DNA from: Enterococcus caccae ATCC BAA-1240
GTDB taxonomy: Bacteria; Bacillota; Bacilli; Lactobacillales; Enterococcaceae
Assembly (NCBI RefSeq): GCF_000407145.1
Contig: NZ_KE136474.1
Location: 434,001 to 498,000 of the forward strand
DNA: 64,000 nucleotides
Direction of reading: 5' to 3'
Shown: positions 18,101-26,782 of the stretch, one piece after another
Position numbering within the stretch: position 1 is the stretch's first letter
Layout of the letters: every line of letters starts with the position of its first letter
Made by a program: the position numbers and the translations under genes
The notes under the pieces: generated by a model
Told to the model about the DNA's origin: nothing
Database searches by the model: none
The model's input: the letters and a program-made list of their open reading frames with translations, nothing else

Positions 18101-19471
18101 TTCGTTATAGCGAGTATTATTTTCATTATAGGCTGCTAAAGCTGTTGAATATTCTACTGTACCTTCTTCATACTGTTTTAGAATCGCTTCTGCAGCTGCT
18201 CTTTTTTCATTATAATTATTCAAAGCAGTTTCATACGCGGTAAGTTTAGTATTATATTCAGCTTTTTGTTGATCGTAGGTCGTTTTAGTTGTTTCATATG
18301 CTTTGGTTTGTTGATCAAAGGCTGTTTTTTTGGTTTCGTAGGTTGTACGTTCAAGTTCATATTGAGTTGCTGATTCTTTTAATTGACTAGACAAAGTCTC
18401 GTAGTCTTTTTTGGCTTTTTCGTACGCCTGTTTTGTAGTATTATAATTTTCTTTGATCTTTTTATACTCAGATAGCTTCTGTTCATAGTCACTGATTGAT
18501 ATCGCTAAATCAGATAGACGTTTTTCATAAGCTACTTTATCCGTCATATAATTTGTTTTAGCTTCATTAAATTCGTTTAACAGTCTATTATATTCTTCGA
18601 GCGCTTTATCATAATCTGATTTCACTTCGGTATAGGTTGTTTTGGCTGTTTCAAGTTCTGTTTTTAAGGTGTTGTATGACGTTATTGCCAGATTGAATTC
18701 TGTTGCTTTTATATCGTACGCTGTTTTTTTAGTATTATAGTTGTTAAGTAGCGTTTCATAAGAAAGTTTTTGTGAATTATAGTCTGTTAGTTGAGTAGTG
18801 TACTTACTTTTGGCTTTGTTGTATGCTGTTTGAACTGTTCTATAAGCTGTTGCAGCATCTTCGTAAATTTTTCGGTTTGTTTCATACTTGGTTCTTAAGT
18901 TTTCATAGAGTGCTCTTTTTTTCTCAGCCTCTTTGTTCAATGTTTCGTAGTTAGCTTGAGCATTTAAATATTTTGTTTGCATATCGAGAAACGTTGATTC
19001 TGCATCTTGATACAGAGCTTGTTTTGCTTCATAAGCTACCTTGGCTTCATTATAAGTTTCAATATGTGCTTCGTAGTTGGACTTATTTGTTTCATATGTA
19101 GCTTTATGTGCGTTATAAGTCTTCGTCGCTTCTTCAAAAATCGTTAACTGTGTTTGGTAGGTTTTTTTTAGTTCATCTAAAGTTGTTTTAAGTGTATCAG
19201 CTGCTTCATACGTCTTATCAGCCACACTTTTAGAGGTATTGTAGTTTTCTAATGCAGTATCGTACGCTTTTTTTGTATCATCGTATTCTTTTTTAGCGGT
19301 TGTATATTCTTCTAATATACTCTTATAATCTTTTTCCAACGTTGGTTGAGCTGATTGGTTTCTCTGCTCCAATGTTGTAGCTAAAGCGTGTACAGGGCCA
19401 CCAGCTGCAATTAGAACTACGCTTGAAAATAACAAAAATTTAAACGAACTTTTTTTCAATGAGTCATTCAT
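15185..19471 (-). CDS. LPXTG surface protein made of tyrosine heptads (paralog A)
   Basis: A 1,428-residue protein. Signal peptide 1-31 (FKFLLFSSVVLIAAGGPVHALA). Residues ~48-845 are an almost unbroken run of seven-residue repeats with an aromatic residue, nearly always Tyr, at one position (YETNKSN-YEAHIET-YNEAKVA), predicting a very long alpha-helical coiled rod. Residues ~845-1150 are a more varied, Trp-containing region. About 1175-1385 is a Pro/Glu-rich wall-spanning part with PTVPDLPKDP. It ends LPNTRSERKLPNTG, a membrane segment and KRRKGKDSK, a sortase A signal. ATG 19471 matches the GTG start of paralog B (22012-26289). Probably a fibrous adhesin; the ligand is unknown. Confidence 0.85.
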   Translation of the reverse strand: MNDSLKKSSFKFLLFSSVVLIAAGGPVHALATTLEQRNQSAQPTLEKDYKSILEEYTTAKKEYDDTKKAYDTALENYNTSKSVADKTYEAADTLKTTLDELKKTYQTQLTIFEEATKTYNAHKATYETNKSNYEAHIETYNEAKVAYEAKQALYQDAESTFLDMQTKYLNAQANYETLNKEAEKKRALYENLRTKYETNRKIYEDAATAYRTVQTAYNKAKSKYTTQLTDYNSQKLSYETLLNNYNTKKTAYDIKATEFNLAITSYNTLKTELETAKTTYTEVKSDYDKALEEYNRLLNEFNEAKTNYMTDKVAYEKRLSDLAISISDYEQKLSEYKKIKENYNTTKQAYEKAKKDYETLSSQLKESATQYELERTTYETKKTAFDQQTKAYETTKTTYDQQKAEYNTKLTAYETALNNYNEKRAAAEAILKQYEEGTVEYSTALAAYNENNTRYNEVSKEYQQVKEQSNLLTTKFEEVKTAYETATVDYQQIATSYQSIKQKYETLVAQCEQANVDYQKLEQDYHTLSIDYAQAMNVYAETETAYQATIAESTKVNVQYDQLKESYNAVSEKFIIGSEAFGVIEAKYTEANKTYEIVNQKYETARAKYDYLLPKYQTLTEELAQLKSDLATAETSFTKLGETLETTTKQYTALKTQYTETKVNYDKVTSQFANLNAEYAIAETAYTTAAHAIATAKETFELREKEYTALATDYLDLKIKYEETLKIYKVTLTNLGEVTDEQKVHEKEFATVSKEYADLTTSFKELYTKYEGVDKAYAAANDAWKVADADYQIAARKLETLNHDYDKALKLFTNLKTKYDLAKESFITATKPYEDALAAYEKAVIAKDEINDAITSMGNVLADFPADKITQENLENIPADLAVWQAEYDSAKEALTNALNESWTVIMDYQDKNDTYNASSIKPETVETLIYGPKDFQTDLTNFIAEAEKIMKKDIDNAEAYQMYYQAYSDYLIAFEKYTNGWKPNNIGDPNNDFENIWKPTINALYTKDFTHIGYTDEQLKTIYGTEQWEQFVADYTSKGNSAVEKVKQYVAYLLEVASDWEAEKVKLEDEINKFNKATGNNVAFSRKTDYITGTAPMAQKGLVDAQNFNISILTLYEIEDDMSAYDWVRETLFSSSLQYQGSISGQTTVEKVIIPKFNLGKFEKINFLHLKKINPPVIPTVPDLPKDPIKPTVLNVPKNVDNVTEPTNSALAPAAASTKIIEEITGINLPTLTEERASTPIDSITELETSENVTDVELNSEEAEGSIQPGAPVELNDLDGVTNVAPLEQPKELEEAPIAEAPIIPEVTAPELVAPVTPPVKQPIEFTAPTKPNELEAPAATNIAKAPESLVAPKKKEETQESTVATSVKLNTASDPLNKTLPNTRSERKLPNTGTETSLLGQGIGAFMATAAGSLLFWKRRKGKDSK

Positions 19472-19549
19472 TAAAACACACGTACCTTCCTTTTTATAAT
19501 AATATCAATATAGTAAACATATAGAACCTTTAAGGAGTTTATAATTTAA

Positions 19550-19565
19550 CAAATGTAATTATACA
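19550..19565 (-). promoter_or_regulatory. Shared -10 block of paralog A
   Basis: On the minus strand GTATAATTACATTTGT contains a consensus TATAAT (19558-19563). The same block, with one change, lies at 26358-26373 before paralog B, at a similar distance (about 80-90 bp) from the start codon. Neither has an obvious -35. Confidence 0.5.
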
Positions 19566-19918
19566 GTATTTATAAGTAATATATTTATCATATTTTTATG
19601 AAAGAGTATAATTTTTTGATAATTATGTGATTTATATAAAAATACAATACATATATTAAAAATCCTGTATTTGTAAAAAAGAACAAGGTTTATGGGGGAT
19701 AATCAAGTGAATCCCTTAGAAATTTTTGTGCAGTTTTTATATGATCATTAGGTATGGTTGTTTATTTATATTGAATTTTCTGAATAATACACGGAACAAA
19801 AAAGTTTTTTTATAACAAATTTATTTTTATATTTAGATAAAAATAAGATGAAAAAGAGTTAGAGGACTTGGTTAGTGAGGGAGTTATATTATAAAAATAT
19901 GAAAAATTTTTTTGAACA

Positions 19919-19958
19919 TAAAAAATCTGAGTCCCAATAAAGTGAACTCAGATTTTTT
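19919..19958. terminator. Terminator of the Ig-like secreted protein gene
   Basis: AAAAAATCTGAGT pairs perfectly with ACTCAGATTTTTT. Poly-A on the left and poly-T on the right make it bidirectional. Confidence 0.85.
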
Positions 19959-20003
19959 ATGTTTTACCATGTCAACGACTAAGATCAAGAGTCTATTCTG
20001 GAT

Positions 20004-21497
20004 TTAATAACTTACAGAGTAATTTGTTTTTTTATAGCCAAAAATCTGTTTATTTGGATTACCAGTCTGTGTTAAGTTGTTTATATCTTTTTCTGCATAG
20101 ACAATAGGTTTATAGTTAGTAGCATTTGAGTTGGAACTACCAAATGCAATGACCGACAAGTCGTGTGTTTTTTGTTCTGGTGTTTTTAACCAAGCGCTTA
20201 AGAAGGTTTCACCGAAGGCACTTCTAATTTGGAAGTCATACTGAAAAGAAAGTTTTAATCCTTTGTATTCAGTACCATTAAAAATACGATTTTCAAGGTC
20301 ACTAACAACAACTTTGCTAGGATCGAGATCATTTATTGAAATAATTGGATCAAGTCCCATTGTAAAGGAAGCAATTTCCATATCTTTTTGATAATAGAAA
20401 TAAAATTCTGGTTTTAACCATTTGGCAGTTGGGATTGTTTGAGTTCCCATATCATATTCATTTTCAAAGCCGTAATTTCTGAACGATGTTTGAAATCCAA
20501 CATTCCCACCTGGGGCTGCAGACAAACCATCCGAATATTGGCCGATGAACGGTCGTGATTGACCACTTTCGTTGATAACTACATTAAATCGTCCAATTTC
20601 TACTCCATCTGAATTTAAAACAGCAACGGCCGCTTTATCATTAATACTTGTAATCGCTCGAGCAACCAAGCTGAAAGAACCATCTGCTTTAATAGCAGTC
20701 GTTTGTTGGCGTTTGTTATTGACATATAAACGAACCTGACTTGCTCCAGCACCACTAACCGTACCAGTGACATTCCGTTCGCCTAGTGAGAAATCATTTA
20801 AATGCATTGAAAGCTTAATTGGATTGACTGCTACTTTTGCTTTTTGAACTAATTCACCATCAGCATCAAACCCTAGGACTTCAACATAATCCCGAAGAAA
20901 TTTGATTTCTCCGTTTGTATCTAACGAAAATAAGCTTGTATATGGCACTTCCTTTTCGTCGATGATAGTAGCATTTACAGCAAGTTTCACATCAGTGATT
21001 TCCCAATCTGCAGTACCAGTGACTACAGAGTCTTTCCGTAAGGTAAACTCATCAGGTGCCAAAATCCATTCACTTGGTTGAAGAAAGACTTTAGATTCAC
21101 CAACAACCACTTTGTTCTCTCTGTCCAAACCAACGACCTTTACCGTATCTGTCAATGACTGGATACTGTTGTTAATATCTAACTCAAAAAAGTAATTGTC
21201 CTCGTTTGGAACATCTTCAATGACTTCTGCGGTCGTTACCAAAACATCATTTACCCAAAGTTGGACCCAGTAAATGTTGGAGTCTCTTTTTACCTCACCA
21301 GATACAAATAAGCTCTTTTTCCCACCAACGCCAACAGGATCAGTAATAATGTGTTTACTATGATTTTTGAAAGCAGATTCAGGAACAATAGAGGATGCTT
21401 CAGCATTAATAATACCTATTCCAGTGATTTCAGGAAGAACAATTCCTCCAAAACCTAAGCCTAGAATAGCACTTGCGGTAATAATAAGTTTTTTCAT
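20004..21497 (-). CDS. Secreted protein with bacterial Ig-like modules
   Basis: A 497-residue protein. Signal peptide ~1-34 (MKKLIITASAILGLGFGG...INAEA). It is followed by at least three beta-rich modules of ~75 residues with similar ends (VNDVLVTTAEV...VKVVGLDREN; VNATIIDEKEV...VEVLGFDADG; VNNKRQQTTAI...VAVLNSDG), typical of adhesive Ig-like domains. A different C-terminal domain of ~170 residues (GQYSDGLSAAPGGNVGFQTSF...) follows. There is no LPXTG, WxL or membrane anchor, so it is either released or held by another surface molecule. It starts with AAAGGAG 7 nt before ATG 21497. It lies between the two heptad proteins on the same strand but has its own terminator. Confidence 0.75.
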   Translation of the reverse strand: MKKLIITASAILGLGFGGIVLPEITGIGIINAEASSIVPESAFKNHSKHIITDPVGVGGKKSLFVSGEVKRDSNIYWVQLWVNDVLVTTAEVIEDVPNEDNYFFELDINNSIQSLTDTVKVVGLDRENKVVVGESKVFLQPSEWILAPDEFTLRKDSVVTGTADWEITDVKLAVNATIIDEKEVPYTSLFSLDTNGEIKFLRDYVEVLGFDADGELVQKAKVAVNPIKLSMHLNDFSLGERNVTGTVSGAGASQVRLYVNNKRQQTTAIKADGSFSLVARAITSINDKAAVAVLNSDGVEIGRFNVVINESGQSRPFIGQYSDGLSAAPGGNVGFQTSFRNYGFENEYDMGTQTIPTAKWLKPEFYFYYQKDMEIASFTMGLDPIISINDLDPSKVVVSDLENRIFNGTEYKGLKLSFQYDFQIRSAFGETFLSAWLKTPEQKTHDLSVIAFGSSNSNATNYKPIVYAEKDINNLTQTGNPNKQIFGYKKTNYSVSY

Positions 21498-21715
21498 ATT
21501 TTTTCTCCTTTAAATTTATTTGACACCTCATTATAAACTATTTCAATCTTAAAGTGAATATAAATTTATTTTTAGTGTTTAATATATTTTAGTGGATAGT
21601 TATATTAATGCACAACATAAGTTGTGCTAAAACTTCGGATTTTAGCCAAACAATCACAACAAAGAAACCAATCTTTTAACACAGAATAGTCATAATTTCA
21701 AGATATTATAGATTC
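21498..21715. other. Spacer between the Ig-like gene and small-RNA copy 2
   Basis: AT-rich. The left end carries the Ig-like gene's ribosome binding site. From about 21640 it matches the upstream half of the small-RNA element (AAAGAAACCAAT...ACACAGAATAGTCATAATTTC). Confidence 0.5.
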
Positions 21716-21796
21716 ATACCAAACAACCCTAACAAAACACTTTTTCATTTTTTAACTCCTTTTCCCGCTCTTTCCCCGAAGAGCGGGTTATTTGTT
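21716..21796 (+). ncRNA. Small-RNA-like element, copy 2 of 3
   Basis: The 49-nt core is the same as in copy 1, starting AACAACCC at 21722. The terminal hairpin reads CCCGCTCTT...AAGAGCGGG (21764-21787): relative to copies 1 and 3 an A-T pair has become G-C on both sides, a compensatory change that supports a real RNA stem. The tail is TTATTTGTTG. It is transcribed divergently from the Ig-like gene, whose start region it could pair with. Confidence 0.65.
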
Positions 21797-22011
21797 GTTC
21801 ATTGCGCCTATGCCACTTCGTTACGAGTTCATCACTCTCTACAAACTAAAATACTGAAAATGAACTTTGTCTAAGAAGTAAATCGTTCACAATAGAAAAA
21901 CACTGAGAATCAACCCTTCAACATTGAAGTGATTGTTTCTCAGTGCCTTTTGTCATTTTAGTGACTAAATTCTTTTGACTAAAATTATAATGCTGACTAG
22001 AAAATAAGAAT
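21797..22011. other. Spacer with the terminator of paralog B
   Basis: CACTGAGAA (21901-21909) pairs with TTCTCAGTG (21937-21945), with more pairing inside. On the minus strand it is followed by TTTTTCTATTG, so it terminates paralog B. Nothing else seen. Confidence 0.7.
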
Positions 22012-25000
22012 CTATTTGCTATGTTTTCCTTTTTTTCTCTTCCAGAAAAGAAGAGATCCGGCTGCTCCTACCACAAAAGTGCCCATTCTTTGTCCTATTG
22101 GAGATGTTTCAGTTCCTGTATTTGGCAGCCTTCTTCCAGAACGAGTATTCGGAAGTTTAGGTTTTGAAGGATCAGCGACTATATTAGTTTTAGGGAAAAT
22201 AGTGTCCTCTTGCTTTTTCTTAGGAACTGCTAACGCTTTAGGATCTTCAGATTGGTTTACTGCCACAGGAGCTTCTAATAAGTTAGGTTGTGTTGGTGTT
22301 GTGATTTCAATTGGATGTTCTACTGGCGCTTGTACAGGATCTACTAATTCTGGTGCCGTAATTTCTGGAATAACTGGTTTTTCAACTTCGGGCGCGGCTT
22401 CTAATTCTTTCGGTTTTTCCAGTGGAGCTACGTTAGTAACATCTTCTAAATCATTTAACTCAACAGGAGCGTCAGGTTGAATACTTCCTTCAGCTTCTCC
22501 GCTATCTAATTCTACATCTGTAACATCTTCTGAAGTGCCTAATTCTATAATTGAATCAGGATGAGTAGATGCGTGATCTTGAGTTAATGTTGGTAGATCG
22601 ATGCCAGTGATATCTGTAATTACTTTTGTTGAAGGGACAGAAGGTGTAATTGCTAGATTCAGTGGCTCCGACACAGTAGCTACTGTTTTAGGGAGGTTGA
22701 TTTCCCCAGGTTCCAAAGGCGCTTCGGGCATATCAGGCACTGTTGGAATTACAGGAGCTGTGAGTTCAAGTATTTTCAAAGTACCTGTGGAAATTGTTAA
22801 CTTTTTAGGGTCAAATTTTGGAACTGTTACTTCTGAGGGTTTTGACTGACCGCTAATGCGCCAACTCATTGCAGAACCGATTCCTTGCCCCCCTAACCAT
22901 CCAAGAACAGTTTCTCCAGAGTCTGCATCATAAGGATCGTTTTGAAGAGCAGAGAGACTGTTACTGTAAACACGATCAGCTTCGTCAGCTACTCCGGCAG
23001 CTCCTAATGAAAGTCTGTTGCTAGTAGTTGGTTTTTTAATAGTTTCTCCTGTTATTCCTTCAAAATCATCTATAGCAGCTAGCATATCATCATGTGCTTT
23101 TGTCCATTTATCAGATACACTTATTATATGTTTTGCATATGTTTTTAGCTGTTTAACAGCATCTGCTCCTTGATTTTCGTAGGCTGAAACGATTTCATCC
23201 CATTCAGTTGTAGTATTCATCGAATCTAAATCATCATCAGAATAACCTAGCTCACTAAAATCAACATTGGCTACCGCATTTACAATAGATAACCATTTTT
23301 TTTGCTGGTTCTTAGGATCTCCTACATTTCCAGGTTGCCAACCAGTCAAATATTCTTGAAATTCCTTTTTATAATCAACGTTGGCTTTGATGACGGTGTT
23401 AAAAGCATTGACGTTAGCAACAGTTTGTTTCATCATTTTTTCTGCATCAGCAATATATGTTATCAATACTTCTTTAAAATTTGCTGGATCATAAACCAGT
23501 CCTAATCTATCATCTAAGTTTATGGGAGCAATTGAGCTTTGATTGTAAGCATCACTTTTTGCTTGATAATCATCAATGGACAACCATGATTCATTTAATG
23601 CCTTATCTAGTGCTTGTTTAGCTACATCATACGTACTTTGCCATGTTGCTAAGTCAGTTGGAATATTCTCAAGATTTGCTTCTGTGATTTTATCAGAAGG
23701 AAAATCTTTAAATACTTGATTCATATTCGTAACTGCAGCATTAATTTGTTTTTCAGCACTGGCTGCTTTCTCATATGCAGCAAGCGCATCTTCATAAGGT
23801 TTAGCGGCGGTACTAAAACTTTCATTAGCAAGATTATGCTTGGTTTGTAGACTGTTAAAGAGTTCAAGAGCAGTAGCATAGTCATCTTTGAGAGTTTTTA
23901 GTTTTCCGTTGGCTATTTGATAGGCATCATCGGCTAATTTCCATGCATCATTCGCAGCTGTGTAGGCTGTATCAACGTCATCATATTCAGATTTAAGCGT
24001 TGTAAAGGATTCTGTTAAGCTCTTATATCCTTGTGAAATTGTATTGAACTCACTTTCATGTGCTTTTTGTTCAGTTGTAACTTCATCTAATATGACCAAA
24101 GTCGTGTTATAGGTTTTCAGTGTCTCTTCGTATTTCGTTTTAAGACTAACATAGTAAGTAGCTAAATCAGTATATTCTTGTTCACGTAACTCAAAAGTTT
24201 CTTTTGCTTTTGAAATTGCTTCTGCTGCGACTTTGTAAGCTATTTTAGCAGTAGTATACTCCACTCCTAAATCAGAAAATTGCTTTTTAACCGATTCGTA
24301 ATCAGCCATAGTTTCAGTATAGTGTGTTTTTAAATCTGTATATTGTTTTTGAGTTGTTTCTACATTTTTTTCTAAATCTGTAAAAGATGTTTCTACTTTT
24401 GAAAGGTCAGTCTTTAATTGTGCTAGTTCATTTTTTAGCGTTTGATATTCTGGGAAAAGACGATCATACTCGGTGCGAGCTAGTTCGTATTTTATTGTAA
24501 CAGCTTCATATGTTTTGCTTGCCTCAATATATGAAGCTTCTGTCGCGTCAAAAACTTTTGATTCGCTTGTAAATGTATCAGAGATAGTATCATAGGCTGA
24601 TTTCACTTGAGCAAATTGAGTTTTTACTTCCTCAGACTCTTTAAGTGTAGCTTTGTAAGCTGATTCTGTTTCAGTGTAGACACCCATTACGTGAGTATAG
24701 CTAGTACTGATGGTTTGATACTCCTGTTCTAATTGTTGATAAGCACTTTCTGCTTGATTAGATTGTGTCATAAGAGAATCGTATTTTTGTTTGATAGACT
24801 GGTAAGAGACAGCAAGTGCTTGAAATTCATTTGTTGCAGACTCATAACCTGTTTTGACCTCTTTGAATTTAGCAGTTAGTAAATCTGCGTGTTCTTTTAC
24901 TTGTTGGTATTCTTTGTTCACTTCGTTGTAACGATTATTGTTTTCAGTGTATGCTGCTAGTGCTGTTGAATATTCCACGGTACCTTCTTCATATTGTTTC

Positions 25001-26289
25001 AGGATTGCTTCTGCTGCTTTTCGTTTTTCATTATAAATAGTTAAGTCTGTATCGTAAGTAGCAAGTTTTGCATCATATTCAGATTTTTGTTGATCGTAAG
25101 CTGTTTTAGCTGTTTCATATGTTTTGGTTTTTTGATCAAACGCTGTCTTTTCTGCTTCATAGGTTAGCCGTTCTGTTTCGTATTGGCTTGCTAATTCTTT
25201 TAATTGATAGGATAGAGTAACATAAGTAGTCTTTGCTTCGTCATAAGCTTGTTTCGTTGTTTGATACTCCTCTTTGATTTTATTGTACTCAGCAAGTTTA
25301 CTTTTGTAATTGCTTATAGAGTTGTTCAATTCTGACAGACGTTTTTCATAAGTTGCTTTATCGGTTAGGTAGTTTTCTTTAGCTTTGTTATATTCAGTTC
25401 GTCGTGCGTTGTATTCTTTCAGGGTTTGATCATATTCTATTTTGACATTAGAGTAGTCATTTTTAGCTGTCTCAAGTTCTGTTTTTAGTTTACTGTATGA
25501 TGTAGAGGCTAGATTAAATTCTTTCGCTTTAGAATCATAAGCTATTTTTTTAGTAGTATACGTGTTAAATAACCTCTCATAAGATAGTTTTTGTGAGTTA
25601 TAGTTCTTCAATTGGGTATTATAAGCCTCTTTAGCCTTATTATAGGCAGTTTGAACCGTTATATAAGCTGTCGCAGCCTCATTGTAAATTTTCTGTTTGT
25701 TTTCATATGCGATACGTAGAGCTTCGTAGTCTGTTCTTTTTTTATGCGCATCTTCGTTTAATTCTTCATATTTTGTTCGAGCATCTTGATACTCATTTTG
25801 CATAGTAGTAAATGTTGATTTGGATTGTTGATAAAGCTTTTTTTCGGTTTCGTAAGCATTTTTGGCTGTATTATAATGTTCAATATGTGCTTCATAATTA
25901 GACTTGTTTGTTTCATATGTAGCCCTGCTTACTTCATAATTCTCAGTAGCCTCTTCGAATTTCGTTAACTGTGTTTGGTAGTTTTCTTTTAATTCATCTA
26001 AAGCTGTCTTTAGTTCATTTGCAGTTTTGTAGGTTTTATCTGCGTTGCTTTTCGATGTATTGTAATCTTGTAATACAATCTCGTAACGTTCTTTTGTTTT
26101 CTTATACTCATCTTTTGCCGTAATATATTCTTGTAATACAGTCTTATAGTCTTTTTCCAAGGCTGTTTGAGATTGGGGTATCTGTTCACGCATTGCGGCC
26201 AACCCTTGTATGGAAGTGCTTGCTGCTATGACAAGCGTACTCGAATACAACAAAAATTTAAACGAACCTTTTTTCCATGAATCATTCAC
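22012..26289 (-). CDS. LPXTG surface protein made of tyrosine heptads (paralog B)
   Basis: A 1,425-residue paralog of 15185-19471. I start it at GTG 26289 (VNDSWKKGSFKFLLYSS), which aligns with the ATG of paralog A and has the same GGAAGG spacing; an ATG at 26301 sits too close to that site. Domains: signal peptide to ~LAA, Tyr heptads ~48-850 (YEVSRAT-YETNKSN-YEAHIEH), a divergent mixed region ~855-1150, a Pro-rich wall region from ~1178 (PTVPDMPEAPLEPG) and LPNTRSGRRLPNTG plus membrane segment and KRKKGKHSK. Signal, rod and anchor are clearly alike in the two proteins, while the mixed region differs most. Confidence 0.85.
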   Translation of the reverse strand: MNDSWKKGSFKFLLYSSTLVIAASTSIQGLAAMREQIPQSQTALEKDYKTVLQEYITAKDEYKKTKERYEIVLQDYNTSKSNADKTYKTANELKTALDELKENYQTQLTKFEEATENYEVSRATYETNKSNYEAHIEHYNTAKNAYETEKKLYQQSKSTFTTMQNEYQDARTKYEELNEDAHKKRTDYEALRIAYENKQKIYNEAATAYITVQTAYNKAKEAYNTQLKNYNSQKLSYERLFNTYTTKKIAYDSKAKEFNLASTSYSKLKTELETAKNDYSNVKIEYDQTLKEYNARRTEYNKAKENYLTDKATYEKRLSELNNSISNYKSKLAEYNKIKEEYQTTKQAYDEAKTTYVTLSYQLKELASQYETERLTYEAEKTAFDQKTKTYETAKTAYDQQKSEYDAKLATYDTDLTIYNEKRKAAEAILKQYEEGTVEYSTALAAYTENNNRYNEVNKEYQQVKEHADLLTAKFKEVKTGYESATNEFQALAVSYQSIKQKYDSLMTQSNQAESAYQQLEQEYQTISTSYTHVMGVYTETESAYKATLKESEEVKTQFAQVKSAYDTISDTFTSESKVFDATEASYIEASKTYEAVTIKYELARTEYDRLFPEYQTLKNELAQLKTDLSKVETSFTDLEKNVETTQKQYTDLKTHYTETMADYESVKKQFSDLGVEYTTAKIAYKVAAEAISKAKETFELREQEYTDLATYYVSLKTKYEETLKTYNTTLVILDEVTTEQKAHESEFNTISQGYKSLTESFTTLKSEYDDVDTAYTAANDAWKLADDAYQIANGKLKTLKDDYATALELFNSLQTKHNLANESFSTAAKPYEDALAAYEKAASAEKQINAAVTNMNQVFKDFPSDKITEANLENIPTDLATWQSTYDVAKQALDKALNESWLSIDDYQAKSDAYNQSSIAPINLDDRLGLVYDPANFKEVLITYIADAEKMMKQTVANVNAFNTVIKANVDYKKEFQEYLTGWQPGNVGDPKNQQKKWLSIVNAVANVDFSELGYSDDDLDSMNTTTEWDEIVSAYENQGADAVKQLKTYAKHIISVSDKWTKAHDDMLAAIDDFEGITGETIKKPTTSNRLSLGAAGVADEADRVYSNSLSALQNDPYDADSGETVLGWLGGQGIGSAMSWRISGQSKPSEVTVPKFDPKKLTISTGTLKILELTAPVIPTVPDMPEAPLEPGEINLPKTVATVSEPLNLAITPSVPSTKVITDITGIDLPTLTQDHASTHPDSIIELGTSEDVTDVELDSGEAEGSIQPDAPVELNDLEDVTNVAPLEKPKELEAAPEVEKPVIPEITAPELVDPVQAPVEHPIEITTPTQPNLLEAPVAVNQSEDPKALAVPKKKQEDTIFPKTNIVADPSKPKLPNTRSGRRLPNTGTETSPIGQRMGTFVVGAAGSLLFWKRKKGKHSK

Positions 26290-26782
26290 TAAAGCACACA
26301 TACCTTCCTTTTTTAATAATGTTCTTGTGATAAAATCTAAAAGTAGTTTATATTTATACAAATGTCATTATACAACAAGTAAAAGTAATTTATTTATCAT
26401 ATTTTTCTACATTGTTCTAATTTTTTGATAATTAATTGAAAAAGAGATGTTTTTTTTATAAAGTATATTTAAAATAGAAATTCGTTTATAAAAATAAATA
26501 GTGATTAATGTGTGTATATAAAAATCATACAATTATCAACCAGTTATTTCTTTGGTTTATGTAAATTATTTAAGGTGATATTTGACAGTGAACCAGGGTA
26601 AGATGCTCTTGCTGTAGCTTTATTTGTTTAGTATGAAAAGAGATAAATGGTAGTTCAAATAGAAGTTGTACCTTCTTTATTTGTATCAAGTTTGTTTTTT
26701 ATTCAAATTTTCTTCTAACAATCCTATTAAAGAAACCAAAATTACAACACAAAATAGTCACAAATTCAGGTTAGTATATATT
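26290..26782. other. Intergenic region upstream of paralog B
   Basis: About 490 bp. It holds the GGAAGG site, the shared -10 block GTATAATGACATTTGT (minus strand, 26358-26373) and, from about 26710, the upstream half of small-RNA copy 3. Confidence 0.55.

Larger units (their letters stand above)
19472..20003. other. Intergenic region upstream of paralog A
   Basis: About 530 bp, very AT-rich. It holds the GGAAGG ribosome binding site and promoter of paralog A (see next entry) and, at 19919-19958, the terminator of the Ig-like gene. No copy of the small-RNA element is seen here, unlike upstream of paralog B. Confidence 0.6.
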
